A DNA stretch of 64,000 nucleotides. Origin: Pseudomonadota bacterium (GTDB taxonomy: Bacteria; Pseudomonadota; Gammaproteobacteria; Burkholderiales; Burkholderiaceae_E). Location of the stretch: contig JAEWGX010000024.1 of the NCBI GenBank assembly GCA_023388075.1, positions 1-64,000 of the forward strand, given 5' to 3'. A program made the position numbers and the translations under genes. Shown here piece by piece: positions 56,135 through 64,000 of the stretch (positions are counted from its first letter, which is position 1; the number at the start of each line of letters is the position of its first letter). The notes beneath the pieces are model-generated. The model ran no database searches. It was not told the DNA's origin and saw only the letters and a list, made by a program, of their open reading frames with translations.

Positions 56135-56255
56135 ATTATCGACGAACGGCGGATACCCCCGGCATCGGCGTGCAGGATCACAACGGCACCGGGAAGGGGC
56201 GTTCGAGGGGAGCACGGGCGCCGGGCCACGGCGCCCGCCGGCCGTCGGCGATAAT
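56135..56255. promoter_or_regulatory. Divergent promoter region, subtilase and pyc
   Basis: On the minus strand GATAAT (56140 to 56135) can serve the subtilase gene; on the plus strand GATAAT (56250-56255) can serve pyc. Between them a perfect 8-bp hairpin (GGGCGCCG/CGGCGCCC, 56216-56236) lies just ahead of the pyc element. No other gene is visible in 56088-56351. Confidence 0.4.
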
Positions 56256-56351
56256 CGGGGCCGCGCGCCGCACCCGGCGTCCTCCACCGGGCGCCCGCGG
56301 CGGCGCGACCACGACCCGCTCCCGAAACCCCGCCTTCCGGACCTCCCCAGC

Positions 56352-59300
56352 ATGAAGACTCTCGGCTCGCTTCTCGTCGCCAACCGGTCGGAGATCGCCA
56401 TCCGCGTGATGCGGGCGGCCGCGGAGCTGGGGATGCGCACCGTGGCGATCTACTCCCACGAGGACCGCTTCTCCCTGCACCGGTTCAAGGCGGACGAGAG
56501 CTACCTGGTCGGCAGCGGCCAGAAGCCGCTGCAGGCCTACCTGGACATCGACGGCATCATCCGCGTCGCCCGCCGGGCGAAGGTGGAGGCGATCCATCCC
56601 GGCTACGGCTTCCTGTCCGAGAACCCGGACTTCGCGCGCGCCTGCGCGCGTGCCGGCATCGCCTTCGTGGGTCCGTCGCCGGAGGTGATGACCGTCCTCG
56701 GCAACAAGGTCTCGGCCCGCAATGCCGCGGTGGCGGCGGGCGTGCCGGTCATGCCGGCAAGCGGCCCCCTGCCGGCGGACGAGGCGGCCTGCCGCGAGCT
56801 CGCCGCCGGCATCGGCTATCCCCTGATGCTGAAGGCAAGCTGGGGCGGCGGCGGGCGCGGCATGCGGGTGATCCGCAGCGACGAGGAGCTCGCCGCGCAG
56901 GTGCCGGTGGCGCGCCGCGAGGCCGGCGCCGCCTTCGGCAACGACGAGCTCTACCTGGAGAAGCTGGTGGAGCGCGCGCATCACGTCGAGGTCCAGATTC
57001 TCGGCGACCTGCACGGCCGGCTCGTGCACCTCTTCGAGCGTGACTGCTCGGTGCAGCGGCGCAACCAGAAGGTGGTGGAGCGCGCGCCGGCACCGTATCT
57101 GGACGACGAGCGGCGCTCGGCGCTCTGCGAGGCGGCGCTCGCGCTCGCCCGTGCGGTCGGCTACACCCATGCCGGCACGGTCGAGTTCCTGATGGACGCC
57201 GACTCGCGCGAGTTCTTCTTCATCGAGGTCAACCCTCGGATCCAGGTCGAGCACACGGTGACCGAGCAGGTGACCGGCATCGACATCGTCAAGGCGCAGA
57301 TCCGCATCACCGAAGGCGCGCGCATCGGCGAGCGCGACGATCGTCGCGACGAGCGTGGCCAGAGGCAAGCGCTCGGCTCCGGTGTGCCGGAACAGTCGGA
57401 GATCCGCCTGAACGGCCATGCGCTCCAGTGCCGGATCACCACGGAGGATCCGGAGAACGGCTTCACGCCCGACTACGGGCGGATCAGCGCGTATCGCAGC
57501 GCTGCCGGCTTCGGCATCCGCCTCGACGGCGGCACCGCGTACAGTGGCGCGGTGATCACTCCTTACTACGATTCGCTGCTGGTCAAGGTGACGGCCTGGG
57601 CGCCCACGGCGCCGGAAGCGATCAGCCGGATGGACCGCGCGCTGCGCGAGTTCCGCATCCGCGGCGTGGCGACCAACCTGCAGTTCGTGGAGAACCTGGT
57701 CAACCATCCCGACTTCGTCGCCGGCAAGGTTACGACCCGCTTCATCGACTCCACGCCGGCGCTCTTTCGCTTCGCGCGGCGCCGCGATCGCGCCACTCGC
57801 CTGCTTCGCTACCTCGGCGAGGTGATCGTGAACGGGCACTCCGACCTGAAGGGGCGCACCGCGCCCGATCTGTCCCACGTGCGGGTGCAGCTTCCGGCCG
57901 AGGTGCCGGGTGCGCCGTTGCCCAAGGGATCGCGCGACCGGCTGCTCGAGCTCGGTCCGGCGGCGTTCGCGCGCTGGATGCGCGAGCATCCGCGGGCGCT
58001 GGTCACCGACACCACCATGCGGGACGCGCATCAGTCGCTCTTCGCCACGCGCATGCGAACCGCGGACATGGCGGCGATCGCGCCGTCGTACGCGACCCTG
58101 CTCGGTCAACTGTTCTCGGTGGAATGCTGGGGTGGAGCGACCTTCGACGCGAGCCTGCGCTTCCTCAAGGAGGATCCGTGGGAGCGCCTGCACAAGCTTC
58201 GCGCCGCGATGCCCAACCTGCTGCTGCAGATGCTGCTGCGGGCGTCCAACGCAGTGGGCTACACCAACTATGCCGACAACGTGGTGCGGCACTTCGTGCG
58301 CCAGGCCGCGAAGGAAGGCATCGACCTCTTCCGCGTCTTCGATTCGCTCAACTGGGTGGAGAACATGCGCGTCGCCATCGACGCGGTGCTGGAGAGCGGG
58401 GCGCTCTGCGAAGGCGCCATCTGCTACACGGCGGACCTGTTCGATCCCGAGCGCCCCAAGTACGACCTCGCCTACTACGTGGGCCTGGCCCGGCAGCTCG
58501 AGCGCGCCGGCTGCCACATCCTCGGCATCAAGGACATGGCCGGCGTCTGCCGCCCACGGGCGGCGGCCGCGCTGGTGCGCGCGCTGCGCGAGGAGACGGG
58601 CCTGCCGATCCACTTCCACACTCACGACACCAGCGGAGCGGCCGCGGCCAGCGTGCTCGCCGCGGTGCAGGCGGGCGCGGACGCGTTCGATGCGGCGCTC
58701 GACTCGATGAGCGGCCTCACCTCGCAGCCTAACCTCAACACCATCCTCGCGATGCTGGAGGGCGACGAGCGCGATCCCGGCATCAGCCGGCAGGCGCTGC
58801 GCGAGGTCTCGGACTACTTCGAGGGCGTGCGCCGCTACTATGCGCCGTTCGAATCCGACATCCGGTCCGGCACCGCCGACGTCTATCGCCACGAGATGCC
58901 GGGCGGGCAGTACACCAACCTGCGCGAGCAGGCACGGGCGATCGGCCTGGAGCATCGCTGGCCGGAAGTCTCGCGTGCCTACGCGGACGTGAACCAGTTG
59001 TTCGGCGACATCGTCAAGGTGACGCCGACCTCCAAGGTGGTGGGCGACATGGCGATCATGATGGTGGCCAACGACCTCGCACCGGCCGACGTCGCCGATC
59101 CGCGGCGCGAGGTCGCGTTCCCGGAGAGCGTGGTCGCGCTCTTTCGCGGCGAGCTGGGCTTTCCGCCCGACGGCTTTCCGCCGGCGCTCTCGCGCAAGGT
59201 CCTCAAGGAGGATCCGCCGCAGCCGTACCGGCCCGGCGATCGCCTGCCGCCCGTCGACCTCGACCGGGCCCGCGAGGACGCCGAGAAGGCGGCCGGCCGG

Positions 59301-59837
59301 CAGGTCGGCGAGCGCGACGTCGCGTCGTTCCTCATGTACCCGAAGGTGTTCAAGGACTACTGGGAGCATCGCCGCCTGCACGGTGACGTGAGCAAGGTGC
59401 CGACGCCCGCGTTCTTCTACGGCATGCGGGAAGGCGAGGAGGTCGCGATCGACATCGATCCCGGCAAGACGCTGATCGTGCGGCTGCAAGGCGTCTCGCC
59501 GGCCGACGAGGAAGGCATCGTGCGCGTGTTCTTCGAGCTCAACGGCCAGCCGCGGACCGTGCGCGTACGCAAGGCCGGTGTTGCCTCGCAGACGCCGCAG
59601 CGGCCGAAGGCCGAGAGCGGCAACCCGGCGCATGTCGCCGCCCCGATGCCCGGGATGGTGGTGACGGTGGCGGTGCGCGCCGGCCAGGCCGTCAAGGTGG
59701 GGGATCCCCTGATCTCCATCGAGGCGATGAAGATGGAATCGCAGATCCGCGCCGACCGCGATGCCAAGGTGAAAGCCGTGCTGGTCAAGCCCGGCGATAC
59801 CATCGCGGCGCACGACCTGCTTCTCGAGCTGGGCTGA
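56352..59837 (+). CDS. pyc: Pyruvate carboxylase
   Basis: An 1161-residue single-chain enzyme forming oxaloacetate from pyruvate and bicarbonate. The biotin carboxylase part starts LLVANRSEIAIRVMRAA and includes KASWGGGGRGMRV and EVNPRIQVEHTVTEQVTG. The carboxyltransferase part has TTMRDAHQSLFATRMRT and the metal-site THDTSG. The biotin carrier carries EAMKMES close to the C terminus. A charged insertion of about 25 residues (RDDRRDERGQ, near residue 325) interrupts the carboxylase domain. It replenishes the TCA cycle and starts gluconeogenesis, completed in this window by fbp. Confidence 0.97.
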   Translation: MKTLGSLLVANRSEIAIRVMRAAAELGMRTVAIYSHEDRFSLHRFKADESYLVGSGQKPLQAYLDIDGIIRVARRAKVEAIHPGYGFLSENPDFARACARAGIAFVGPSPEVMTVLGNKVSARNAAVAAGVPVMPASGPLPADEAACRELAAGIGYPLMLKASWGGGGRGMRVIRSDEELAAQVPVARREAGAAFGNDELYLEKLVERAHHVEVQILGDLHGRLVHLFERDCSVQRRNQKVVERAPAPYLDDERRSALCEAALALARAVGYTHAGTVEFLMDADSREFFFIEVNPRIQVEHTVTEQVTGIDIVKAQIRITEGARIGERDDRRDERGQRQALGSGVPEQSEIRLNGHALQCRITTEDPENGFTPDYGRISAYRSAAGFGIRLDGGTAYSGAVITPYYDSLLVKVTAWAPTAPEAISRMDRALREFRIRGVATNLQFVENLVNHPDFVAGKVTTRFIDSTPALFRFARRRDRATRLLRYLGEVIVNGHSDLKGRTAPDLSHVRVQLPAEVPGAPLPKGSRDRLLELGPAAFARWMREHPRALVTDTTMRDAHQSLFATRMRTADMAAIAPSYATLLGQLFSVECWGGATFDASLRFLKEDPWERLHKLRAAMPNLLLQMLLRASNAVGYTNYADNVVRHFVRQAAKEGIDLFRVFDSLNWVENMRVAIDAVLESGALCEGAICYTADLFDPERPKYDLAYYVGLARQLERAGCHILGIKDMAGVCRPRAAAALVRALREETGLPIHFHTHDTSGAAAASVLAAVQAGADAFDAALDSMSGLTSQPNLNTILAMLEGDERDPGISRQALREVSDYFEGVRRYYAPFESDIRSGTADVYRHEMPGGQYTNLREQARAIGLEHRWPEVSRAYADVNQLFGDIVKVTPTSKVVGDMAIMMVANDLAPADVADPRREVAFPESVVALFRGELGFPPDGFPPALSRKVLKEDPPQPYRPGDRLPPVDLDRAREDAEKAAGRQVGERDVASFLMYPKVFKDYWEHRRLHGDVSKVPTPAFFYGMREGEEVAIDIDPGKTLIVRLQGVSPADEEGIVRVFFELNGQPRTVRVRKAGVASQTPQRPKAESGNPAHVAAPMPGMVVTVAVRAGQAVKVGDPLISIEAMKMESQIRADRDAKVKAVLVKPGDTIAAHDLLLELG

Positions 59838-60158
59838 ACGGGCACGGCCGGTTTCGGCTGGCAGGATGCCGAACGCGCCTTGCGTCGATGCACTGGTTCC
59901 CAGCCGGCCGATTCGCGTAGAATCTGCCGTTCGCCTCGAACGATGGCGGTGCGGTAGGGCGCTGCGAAGCGCGTTCCGGGTCCAAGGCAAGCGGCCTTCC
60001 CCCGGAACAGGAAGCGCGCAGCCCTGTCACCGGGAATGCGAGAACAACGCGGACCGGCGTGGGACCTGGAGGAGGGGGGCTCACCGGCTGCGTCCAATCA
60101 ACGTGATTGTCCGCCGCGGGCGGCGAATGACAGACGATCCAATACGCAGAGGGACTGA
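59838..60158 (+). other. Long structured leader before the HU gene
   Basis: This gene-free stretch has a TAGAAT -10 candidate at 59918-59923. Downstream, 59956-60025 can form one long stem: AGGGC with GCCCT at the base, a perfect 8-bp core GTTCCGGG (59973-59980) with CCCGGAAC (60001-60008), and AAGG with CCTT inside. If transcription starts near 59930 the HU message has a leader of about 230 nt. It may be regulatory, or a separate small RNA. No tRNA could be folded here. Confidence 0.45.
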
Positions 60159-60443
60159 ATGAACAAGAGCGAACTGATCGACACCATCTCCAGCGACGCG
60201 GACATCAGCAAGGCGGCAGCTGAACGTGCCCTGACGTCGGCGCTGAATGCGGTCATGAAAGCGGTAGCCAAGGGTGACCGGGTGACCCTGGTGGGCTTCG
60301 GAACGTTCTACGCCACCAAGCGCGCGGCACGCGTGGGCCAGAACCCGCGCACCGGGGAGAAGATCAAGATCGCCGCGGCCACCGTGCCGAAGTTCTCCGC
60401 GGGCGCCGCGTTCAAGGAAGCGGCGAACAAGAAGCGCAAGTAG
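60159..60443 (+). CDS. hupB: Nucleoid protein HU
   Basis: A 94-residue histone-like protein. NKSELIDTISSDADISKAAAERAL is the dimer core, and FGTFYATKRAARVGQNPRTGEKIKIAAATVPKFSAG is the DNA-binding arm with the Arg-x-Gly-x-Asn-Pro motif. HU bends and compacts DNA. AGAGGGA precedes the ATG at 60159. A terminator follows the gene. Confidence 0.95.
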   Translation: MNKSELIDTISSDADISKAAAERALTSALNAVMKAVAKGDRVTLVGFGTFYATKRAARVGQNPRTGEKIKIAAATVPKFSAGAAFKEAANKKRK

Positions 60444-60476
60444 CACGTGTGACTCCAACGCCGGAGTCGCATGCAC

Positions 60477-60505
60477 GGGCCGCCGCGAGCGGCCCGCTGT
60501 GTTTT
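60477..60505 (+). terminator. Rho-independent terminator after hupB
   Basis: GGGCCGC and GCGGCCC form a perfect 7-bp stem with a 5-nt loop, followed by GCTGTGTTTT. A smaller hairpin (GACTCC/GGAGTC, 60451-60468) lies just before. The T-run touches the end of the convergent srkA gene. Confidence 0.7.
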
Positions 60506-61545
60506 CAGCCCTGCAACCGGCCCATCTGCTCGCGCAGGTAGAGCACCTGGTCCTGCCAGTACCGTGGCGTGCCGAACCACGGGAAGGCGAGCTTGAACGC
60601 CGGATCGTCCCAGCGCTGCACCAGCCATCCGCAGTAGTGGATCATGCGCAGCGTGCGCAGCGGCTCCACCAGGCGCAGCTCCACCTGCGGCAGCGGCCGC
60701 ATCGTCTCGTAGCCCTCGAGCAACTCGCTCATCTCGCGCGACGGCGCCTCGCGCCCCTCGTCCTGCAGTCCCCCGCCCATGTCGGCCAGCATCCAGAGAT
60801 CCTGCATCGCGATACCCGTGCGGCAGTCGTCCAGGTCGACGAAGTGCGGGCCGTCGTCGGTCCACAGCAGATTGCCGGGGTGGCAGTCGCCGTGCAGCCG
60901 CAGCAGCGACAACGGCTGCGCTTCGGCCATCCGGGCCTCGACCATGGCGACGCACTGGTCCGCCGCCGCGACCCAGGACGCATCCAGCTCCGCGGGCAGC
61001 ATGCCGCTCGCGCGAATGGCGGCGATCGGTTCGTGACCGTAGGTGGTGGCGTCGATGACCGGACGGGTCTCGAATGGCTGGCGCGCGCCGACATTGTGGA
61101 TGCGGCCGATGAACTGGCCGATGCGATGTCGCATCGCCTGCCCTTCCCGGACATTGTCCAGCTCCGGCACTCGGCCACCCTGCCGCGGAAACACGGCGAA
61201 GCGGAACTGCCCGACGTGCGCGAGCGTGGAGCCGCCGGGCAGCCGGTCCGGCGCCACCACCGGAATCTCCGCCTCCCGCAGCTCGTGCGCGAAGCGATGC
61301 TCCTCCAGAATCTGCTCGTCGCTCCAGCGGGCCGGGCGGTAGAACTTGACGACGCAACTCCCGCCGCCCTCGCGCCCGACGAGATAGACGCGATTCTCGA
61401 AGCTGTTGAGTGCCTGCAGCCGACCGTCGCACTCGATACCGACGGACTCGAGCGCATCGAGCACCTCGTCGGCGCCGAGAGCGGCGAACGCGGCGCGCGC
61501 GTCGCCGGTGCCGCCAGGGGAAAGCTCAGCGTCCGAGGAGCTCAT
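60505..61545 (-). CDS. srkA: Stress response serine/threonine kinase SrkA
   Basis: A 346-residue kinase of the RdoA/YihE family (aminoglycoside-phosphotransferase fold), which protects against envelope and oxidative stress. Key parts are FENRVYLVGREGGGSCVVKFYRP (ATP lysine), LRLHGDCHPGNLLW (catalytic loop His-Gly-Asp) and HFVDLDDCRTG (metal-binding Asp). GGAG lies before the ATG at 61545, and the gene overlaps ccmH by 20 nt, so it sits at the end of the cytochrome c maturation transcript. Confidence 0.92.
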   Translation of the reverse strand: MSSSDAELSPGGTGDARAAFAALGADEVLDALESVGIECDGRLQALNSFENRVYLVGREGGGSCVVKFYRPARWSDEQILEEHRFAHELREAEIPVVAPDRLPGGSTLAHVGQFRFAVFPRQGGRVPELDNVREGQAMRHRIGQFIGRIHNVGARQPFETRPVIDATTYGHEPIAAIRASGMLPAELDASWVAAADQCVAMVEARMAEAQPLSLLRLHGDCHPGNLLWTDDGPHFVDLDDCRTGIAMQDLWMLADMGGGLQDEGREAPSREMSELLEGYETMRPLPQVELRLVEPLRTLRMIHYCGWLVQRWDDPAFKLAFPWFGTPRYWQDQVLYLREQMGRLQG

Positions 61546-62050
61546 CGACTTTCTCCAGTGTCGCATCGCCCGGCGGCGGCCGCTCCATCGGCCTGCGCCG
61601 GCCGAGCCGCCACCACGCGAGGGCGCCGACGACCAGCAGCACGAACGGCCCCACCCAGAGCAGCGCGTTGCGCGCGGAGAACGGCGGCCGATAGAGCACG
61701 AACTCGCCGTAGCGGTCGACCAGGTAGGACTTGACCGCCGCGTCGTCGCGCCCCTCGGCCATCAGGCGGGCCACCTCGCGTCGCAGGTCCTGCGCGAGCG
61801 GGGCGTTGGAATCCTCCAGCGTCTGGTTCTGGCACACCAGGCAGCGCAGCTCGCTCGCCAGCTTGCGGAAGCGCTCCGATTTCATGAGTGCCGCTTCCTC
61901 GGCGGTCGGCGCGGTGGCCGGCGCGGCCTGGGCGAGGGCCGTGCCTGGAAGGAGCGCGGCAACCACGCCGATCGCGACCGCCGTCCGGAGCACGATGGCG
62001 AGGAGCCGCGCGGCGGCAGCAGCGCCGAGCCTGGCGCGAAACCGCCTCAC
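61526..62050 (-). CDS. ccmH: Cytochrome c-type biogenesis protein CcmH
   Basis: A 174-residue protein with an N-terminal signal sequence, the redox motif LRCLVCQNQ in the periplasmic domain, and a C-terminal transmembrane helix (NALLWVGPFVLLVVGALAWW). It reduces or carries apocytochrome c for heme attachment. GTG start at 62050 in a GTGA overlap with ccmG. Any CcmI part would be elsewhere. Confidence 0.95.
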   Translation of the reverse strand: MRRFRARLGAAAAARLLAIVLRTAVAIGVVAALLPGTALAQAAPATAPTAEEAALMKSERFRKLASELRCLVCQNQTLEDSNAPLAQDLRREVARLMAEGRDDAAVKSYLVDRYGEFVLYRPPFSARNALLWVGPFVLLVVGALAWWRLGRRRPMERPPPGDATLEKVDELLGR

Positions 62051-62607
62051 TGCGGCGCCCCGTGGGCGGGGGCGGCACGGCGCAGCTCTTCGATCGCGGG
62101 TAGCAGCCGGCTCTGCATGGCTTCATCGGTGAGCGCGCCGATGTGCTTGAAGCGGATCACGCCCTTGCCGTCCACCAGGAAGGTCTCGGGCACGCCGTAG
62201 ACGCCGAAGTCGATCGCGGTGCGGCCATCGCGATCGGCAACGACGTGGCTGAACGGATTGCCGTGGCGCGCGAGCCAGGCGCGTGCGTCCTCGGGCCGGT
62301 CCTTGTAGTTGATGCCGACGATACGCACCAGCTCCTGCCGGGCGAGCGCGACCAGTTGCGGATGCTCCTGCAGGCACGGCCCGCACCACGATGCCCAGAC
62401 GTTCAGCAGGTACGGCTCGCCCGCGAGCGCCTCGCTGCGCAGCAGCGTGGCTTCGCCACCCGGCAGCCCCGGCAGCGCCCAGGCAGGCGCGGGCTTGCCG
62501 ATCAGCGGCGACGGGATCTCCGACGGGTTGCGCCCGAGCCCCACCAGCAGGAACCCGGCGATCACGAGGAAGGCCAGGCCCGGGACGACGTACTTGAGCG
62601 TCTTCAT
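62047..62607 (-). CDS. ccmG: Thiol:disulfide interchange protein CcmG/DsbE
   Basis: A 186-residue thioredoxin-fold protein tethered by an N-terminal helix (YVVPGLAFLVIAGFLLVG). The active site is WASWCGPC, and the cis-Pro is in YGVPETFLVD. It keeps apocytochrome cysteines reduced. The ATG at 62607 overlaps the ccmF stop (ATGA). Confidence 0.95.
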   Translation of the reverse strand: MKTLKYVVPGLAFLVIAGFLLVGLGRNPSEIPSPLIGKPAPAWALPGLPGGEATLLRSEALAGEPYLLNVWASWCGPCLQEHPQLVALARQELVRIVGINYKDRPEDARAWLARHGNPFSHVVADRDGRTAIDFGVYGVPETFLVDGKGVIRFKHIGALTDEAMQSRLLPAIEELRRAAPAHGAPQ

Positions 62608-64000
62608 CCGGCACCGGTCGCAAGCCCGGCGCCGCGGGCGGCGTGGCGCCGGGCCAGCCGATAGCGGCGGTCCGCGATCGCGAGGAAGCCGCCGATCGCC
62701 ATCATGAAGCAGCCGGCCCAGATCCAGTCCACGAATGGCTTGATCCAGGCCTTCACCGTCCAGCGCCCGTCGGGCAACGGCTCGCCCAGCGACACATAGA
62801 CGTCGCGAGTCAGCCCCGGATCGATCGCGGCCTCGGTCATCACCGCGCCGGTGGCCGCGTAGACCCGCTTCTCCGGCTGCAGCATGAAGAGGCGCCCGCC
62901 ATCCCTGGAGACCTCGATCCGTCCGCGCGTCGCCTCGTAGTTCGGACCGTCGACGTCGTCGAGTCCCGCCAGCCGGAATTGGTAGTCGCCGAGCTCGAAC
63001 CGTTCGCCGATCGCGACGGCGCGGTCGGCCTCGATCGACATCGTGTTGACGCAGGCCACCCCGATCGTGAAGACGCCGACGCCCGCATGGGCGACGAGCA
63101 TGCCGTAGAAGCCCGCCGGCAGCGCGCGCAATCGCGCCGCGAGCGGCGTCCCGGCGAAGCCCGGTTCACGCAGGCGCTCGACCAGCAGCGCGCCGCTCGC
63201 GGTGATCACCCAGACGGCGATGAAGATGCCGATGGCGAACACCACCGCGCCGAGTGCACCGTCGCCGCCTTGCGCGGCACTCGCGAGTCGATGGGAGGCG
63301 AAGCGGCCGGAGGTGATCGCGACCAGCACCGTCGTGACGATCGCCACCAGCAGCGCCCAGCGCAACCGCCGCGCCAGGTCCGGGACCGGTGCCGAACGCC
63401 AGCGCGCGAACGGGCCGATGCCCATCAGGAACACGGCCGGTGCCATGAGCGGGAAGAACACCGCGTCGAAGTAGGGCGGACCCACCGAGATCTTGCCGAG
63501 GCCGAGCGTGTCGAGCACGAGCGGATACATCGTGCCGAGGAAGACGGCGGCGGCCGCGACCGTCAGCAGCAGGTTGTTGGCGAGCAGGTAGCCTTCACGC
63601 GAGCTGGCCGAGAAGCTGGCGGGAGCGGCGGCGTGGGCAAGGCGGGGAGCGGACCAGGCGTAGAGCGCGAGCGAGCCGCCCACCACCAGCATGAGGAAGC
63701 CGAGGATGAAGATTCCGCGCGCCGGGTCCGTCGCGAACGCGTGCACCGAGGTGAGCACGCCGGAGCGGACCAGGAAGGTGCCGAGCAGGCTCAGGCTGAA
63801 CGTGGCGATCGCGAGCAGCAGCGTCCAGCTCTTGAAGGCGCCGCGCCTTTCGGTGACGACGAGCGAGTGCATCAGCGCGGTGCCGACGAGCCACGGCATG
63901 AAGGAGGCGTTCTCCACCGGATCCCAGAACCACCAGCCGCCCCAGCCGAGCTCGTAGTAGGCCCAGGCGCTGCCCAGCGCGATGCCGATGGTGAGGAACG
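62604..64000 (-). CDS. ccmF: Heme lyase subunit CcmF, 5' part outside the window
   Basis: The frame is open to the right-hand end of the window, so the N-terminal part is missing; 465 codons are visible. The heme-handling WWD motif (WGGWWFWDPVENASFMPWL) is read at 63898-63954. The large later periplasmic domain (FELGDYQFRLAGLDDVDGPNY) is also present. CcmF, with CcmH, attaches heme to cytochrome c. It is coupled to ccmG by ATGA, and a ccmE or earlier ccm gene should lie just beyond the window. Confidence 0.95.
   Translation of the reverse strand, partial: FLTIGIALGSAWAYYELGWGGWWFWDPVENASFMPWLVGTALMHSLVVTERRGAFKSWTLLLAIATFSLSLLGTFLVRSGVLTSVHAFATDPARGIFILGFLMLVVGGSLALYAWSAPRLAHAAAPASFSASSREGYLLANNLLLTVAAAAVFLGTMYPLVLDTLGLGKISVGPPYFDAVFFPLMAPAVFLMGIGPFARWRSAPVPDLARRLRWALLVAIVTTVLVAITSGRFASHRLASAAQGGDGALGAVVFAIGIFIAVWVITASGALLVERLREPGFAGTPLAARLRALPAGFYGMLVAHAGVGVFTIGVACVNTMSIEADRAVAIGERFELGDYQFRLAGLDDVDGPNYEATRGRIEVSRDGGRLFMLQPEKRVYAATGAVMTEAAIDPGLTRDVYVSLGEPLPDGRWTVKAWIKPFVDWIWAGCFMMAIGGFLAIADRRYRLARRHAARGAGLATGAG

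Noticed and set aside
54009..56351. Upstream extension of the pyruvate carboxylase frame by nearly 800 codons
   Set aside because: It is antisense to the subtilase and propeptide genes and has no domain-like content; carboxylase homology starts at the ATG at 56352.
59950..60030. tRNA gene upstream of hupB
   Set aside because: A GTTCCGGGTCC stretch recalls a T-arm, but no acceptor, D or anticodon arms can be formed; the pairing found is one long hairpin.

Overview
The window is very GC-rich (about 70 % by eye) and looks like chromosomal DNA of a betaproteobacterium, probably Burkholderiales. The basis is the beta-type DnaE, the conserved run yebC-purD-hemF-nadD-rsfS-rlmH-maf-rng, System I cytochrome c maturation genes (ccmF-G-H), full-length pyruvate carboxylase, ANR/FNR-type boxes and TRAP transport genes. 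Genes are densely packed; many junctions are ATGA or GTGA overlaps, and GTG and TTG starts are common. No rRNA, tRNA, CRISPR array, insertion sequence or prophage was seen.

Layout. 1-660: a non-coding cluster of long inverted repeats. 0.7-8.7 kb: glycerate 2-kinase, an M19 dipeptidase homologue that has lost its metal ligands, RhlE helicase, GluQ, a DUF456 membrane protein, a zinc-ribbon membrane protein coupled to a Tat-type intradiol dioxygenase, and a DMT exporter. 8.9-17.4 kb: dnaE, then a lipopolysaccharide block (msbA, glycosyltransferase, O-antigen ligase, second glycosyltransferase). 17.4-24.4 kb: an AhpD-like protein, a hydrolase, and a LysR regulator divergent from a cupin-TRAP transporter-cupin operon with a clear operator and promoter between them. 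24.4-27.7 kb: a DUF4382 lipoprotein, UspA, and two convergent hemerythrin genes, each behind an identical 14-bp ANR/FNR box. 27.7-34.5 kb: the housekeeping run from rng back to yebC. 34.6-44.2 kb: HerA-like ATPase, a divergent SDR, a PfkB sugar kinase, a quinone reductase, TcdA, a small membrane protein coupled to fbp, and pepN.

44.4-56.1 kb is the accessory region of most interest. A plus-strand operon encodes an 879-residue protein with an N-terminal LEPRLLFDG motif, DUF11-like folds and a Cys/Pro-rich repeat segment. It is followed by a TolC-like lipoprotein, a small HlyD-type adaptor, a GAF-TM-HlyD protein and an M50 (site-2 type) protease fused to a HlyD adaptor. This resembles a type I secretion envelope in which an intramembrane-protease/adaptor fusion stands where an ABC ATPase would be. 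Convergent to it lie a kexin-like subtilase lipoprotein that lacks a propeptide and, in a translationally coupled gene, what looks like that missing propeptide as a separate secreted protein. I infer that the two blocks may form one system for exporting and processing a surface protein.

56.3-64 kb: pyruvate carboxylase, a long structured leader and HU protein with a terminator, then on the minus strand ccmF (running off the window end), ccmG, ccmH and the stress kinase SrkA.
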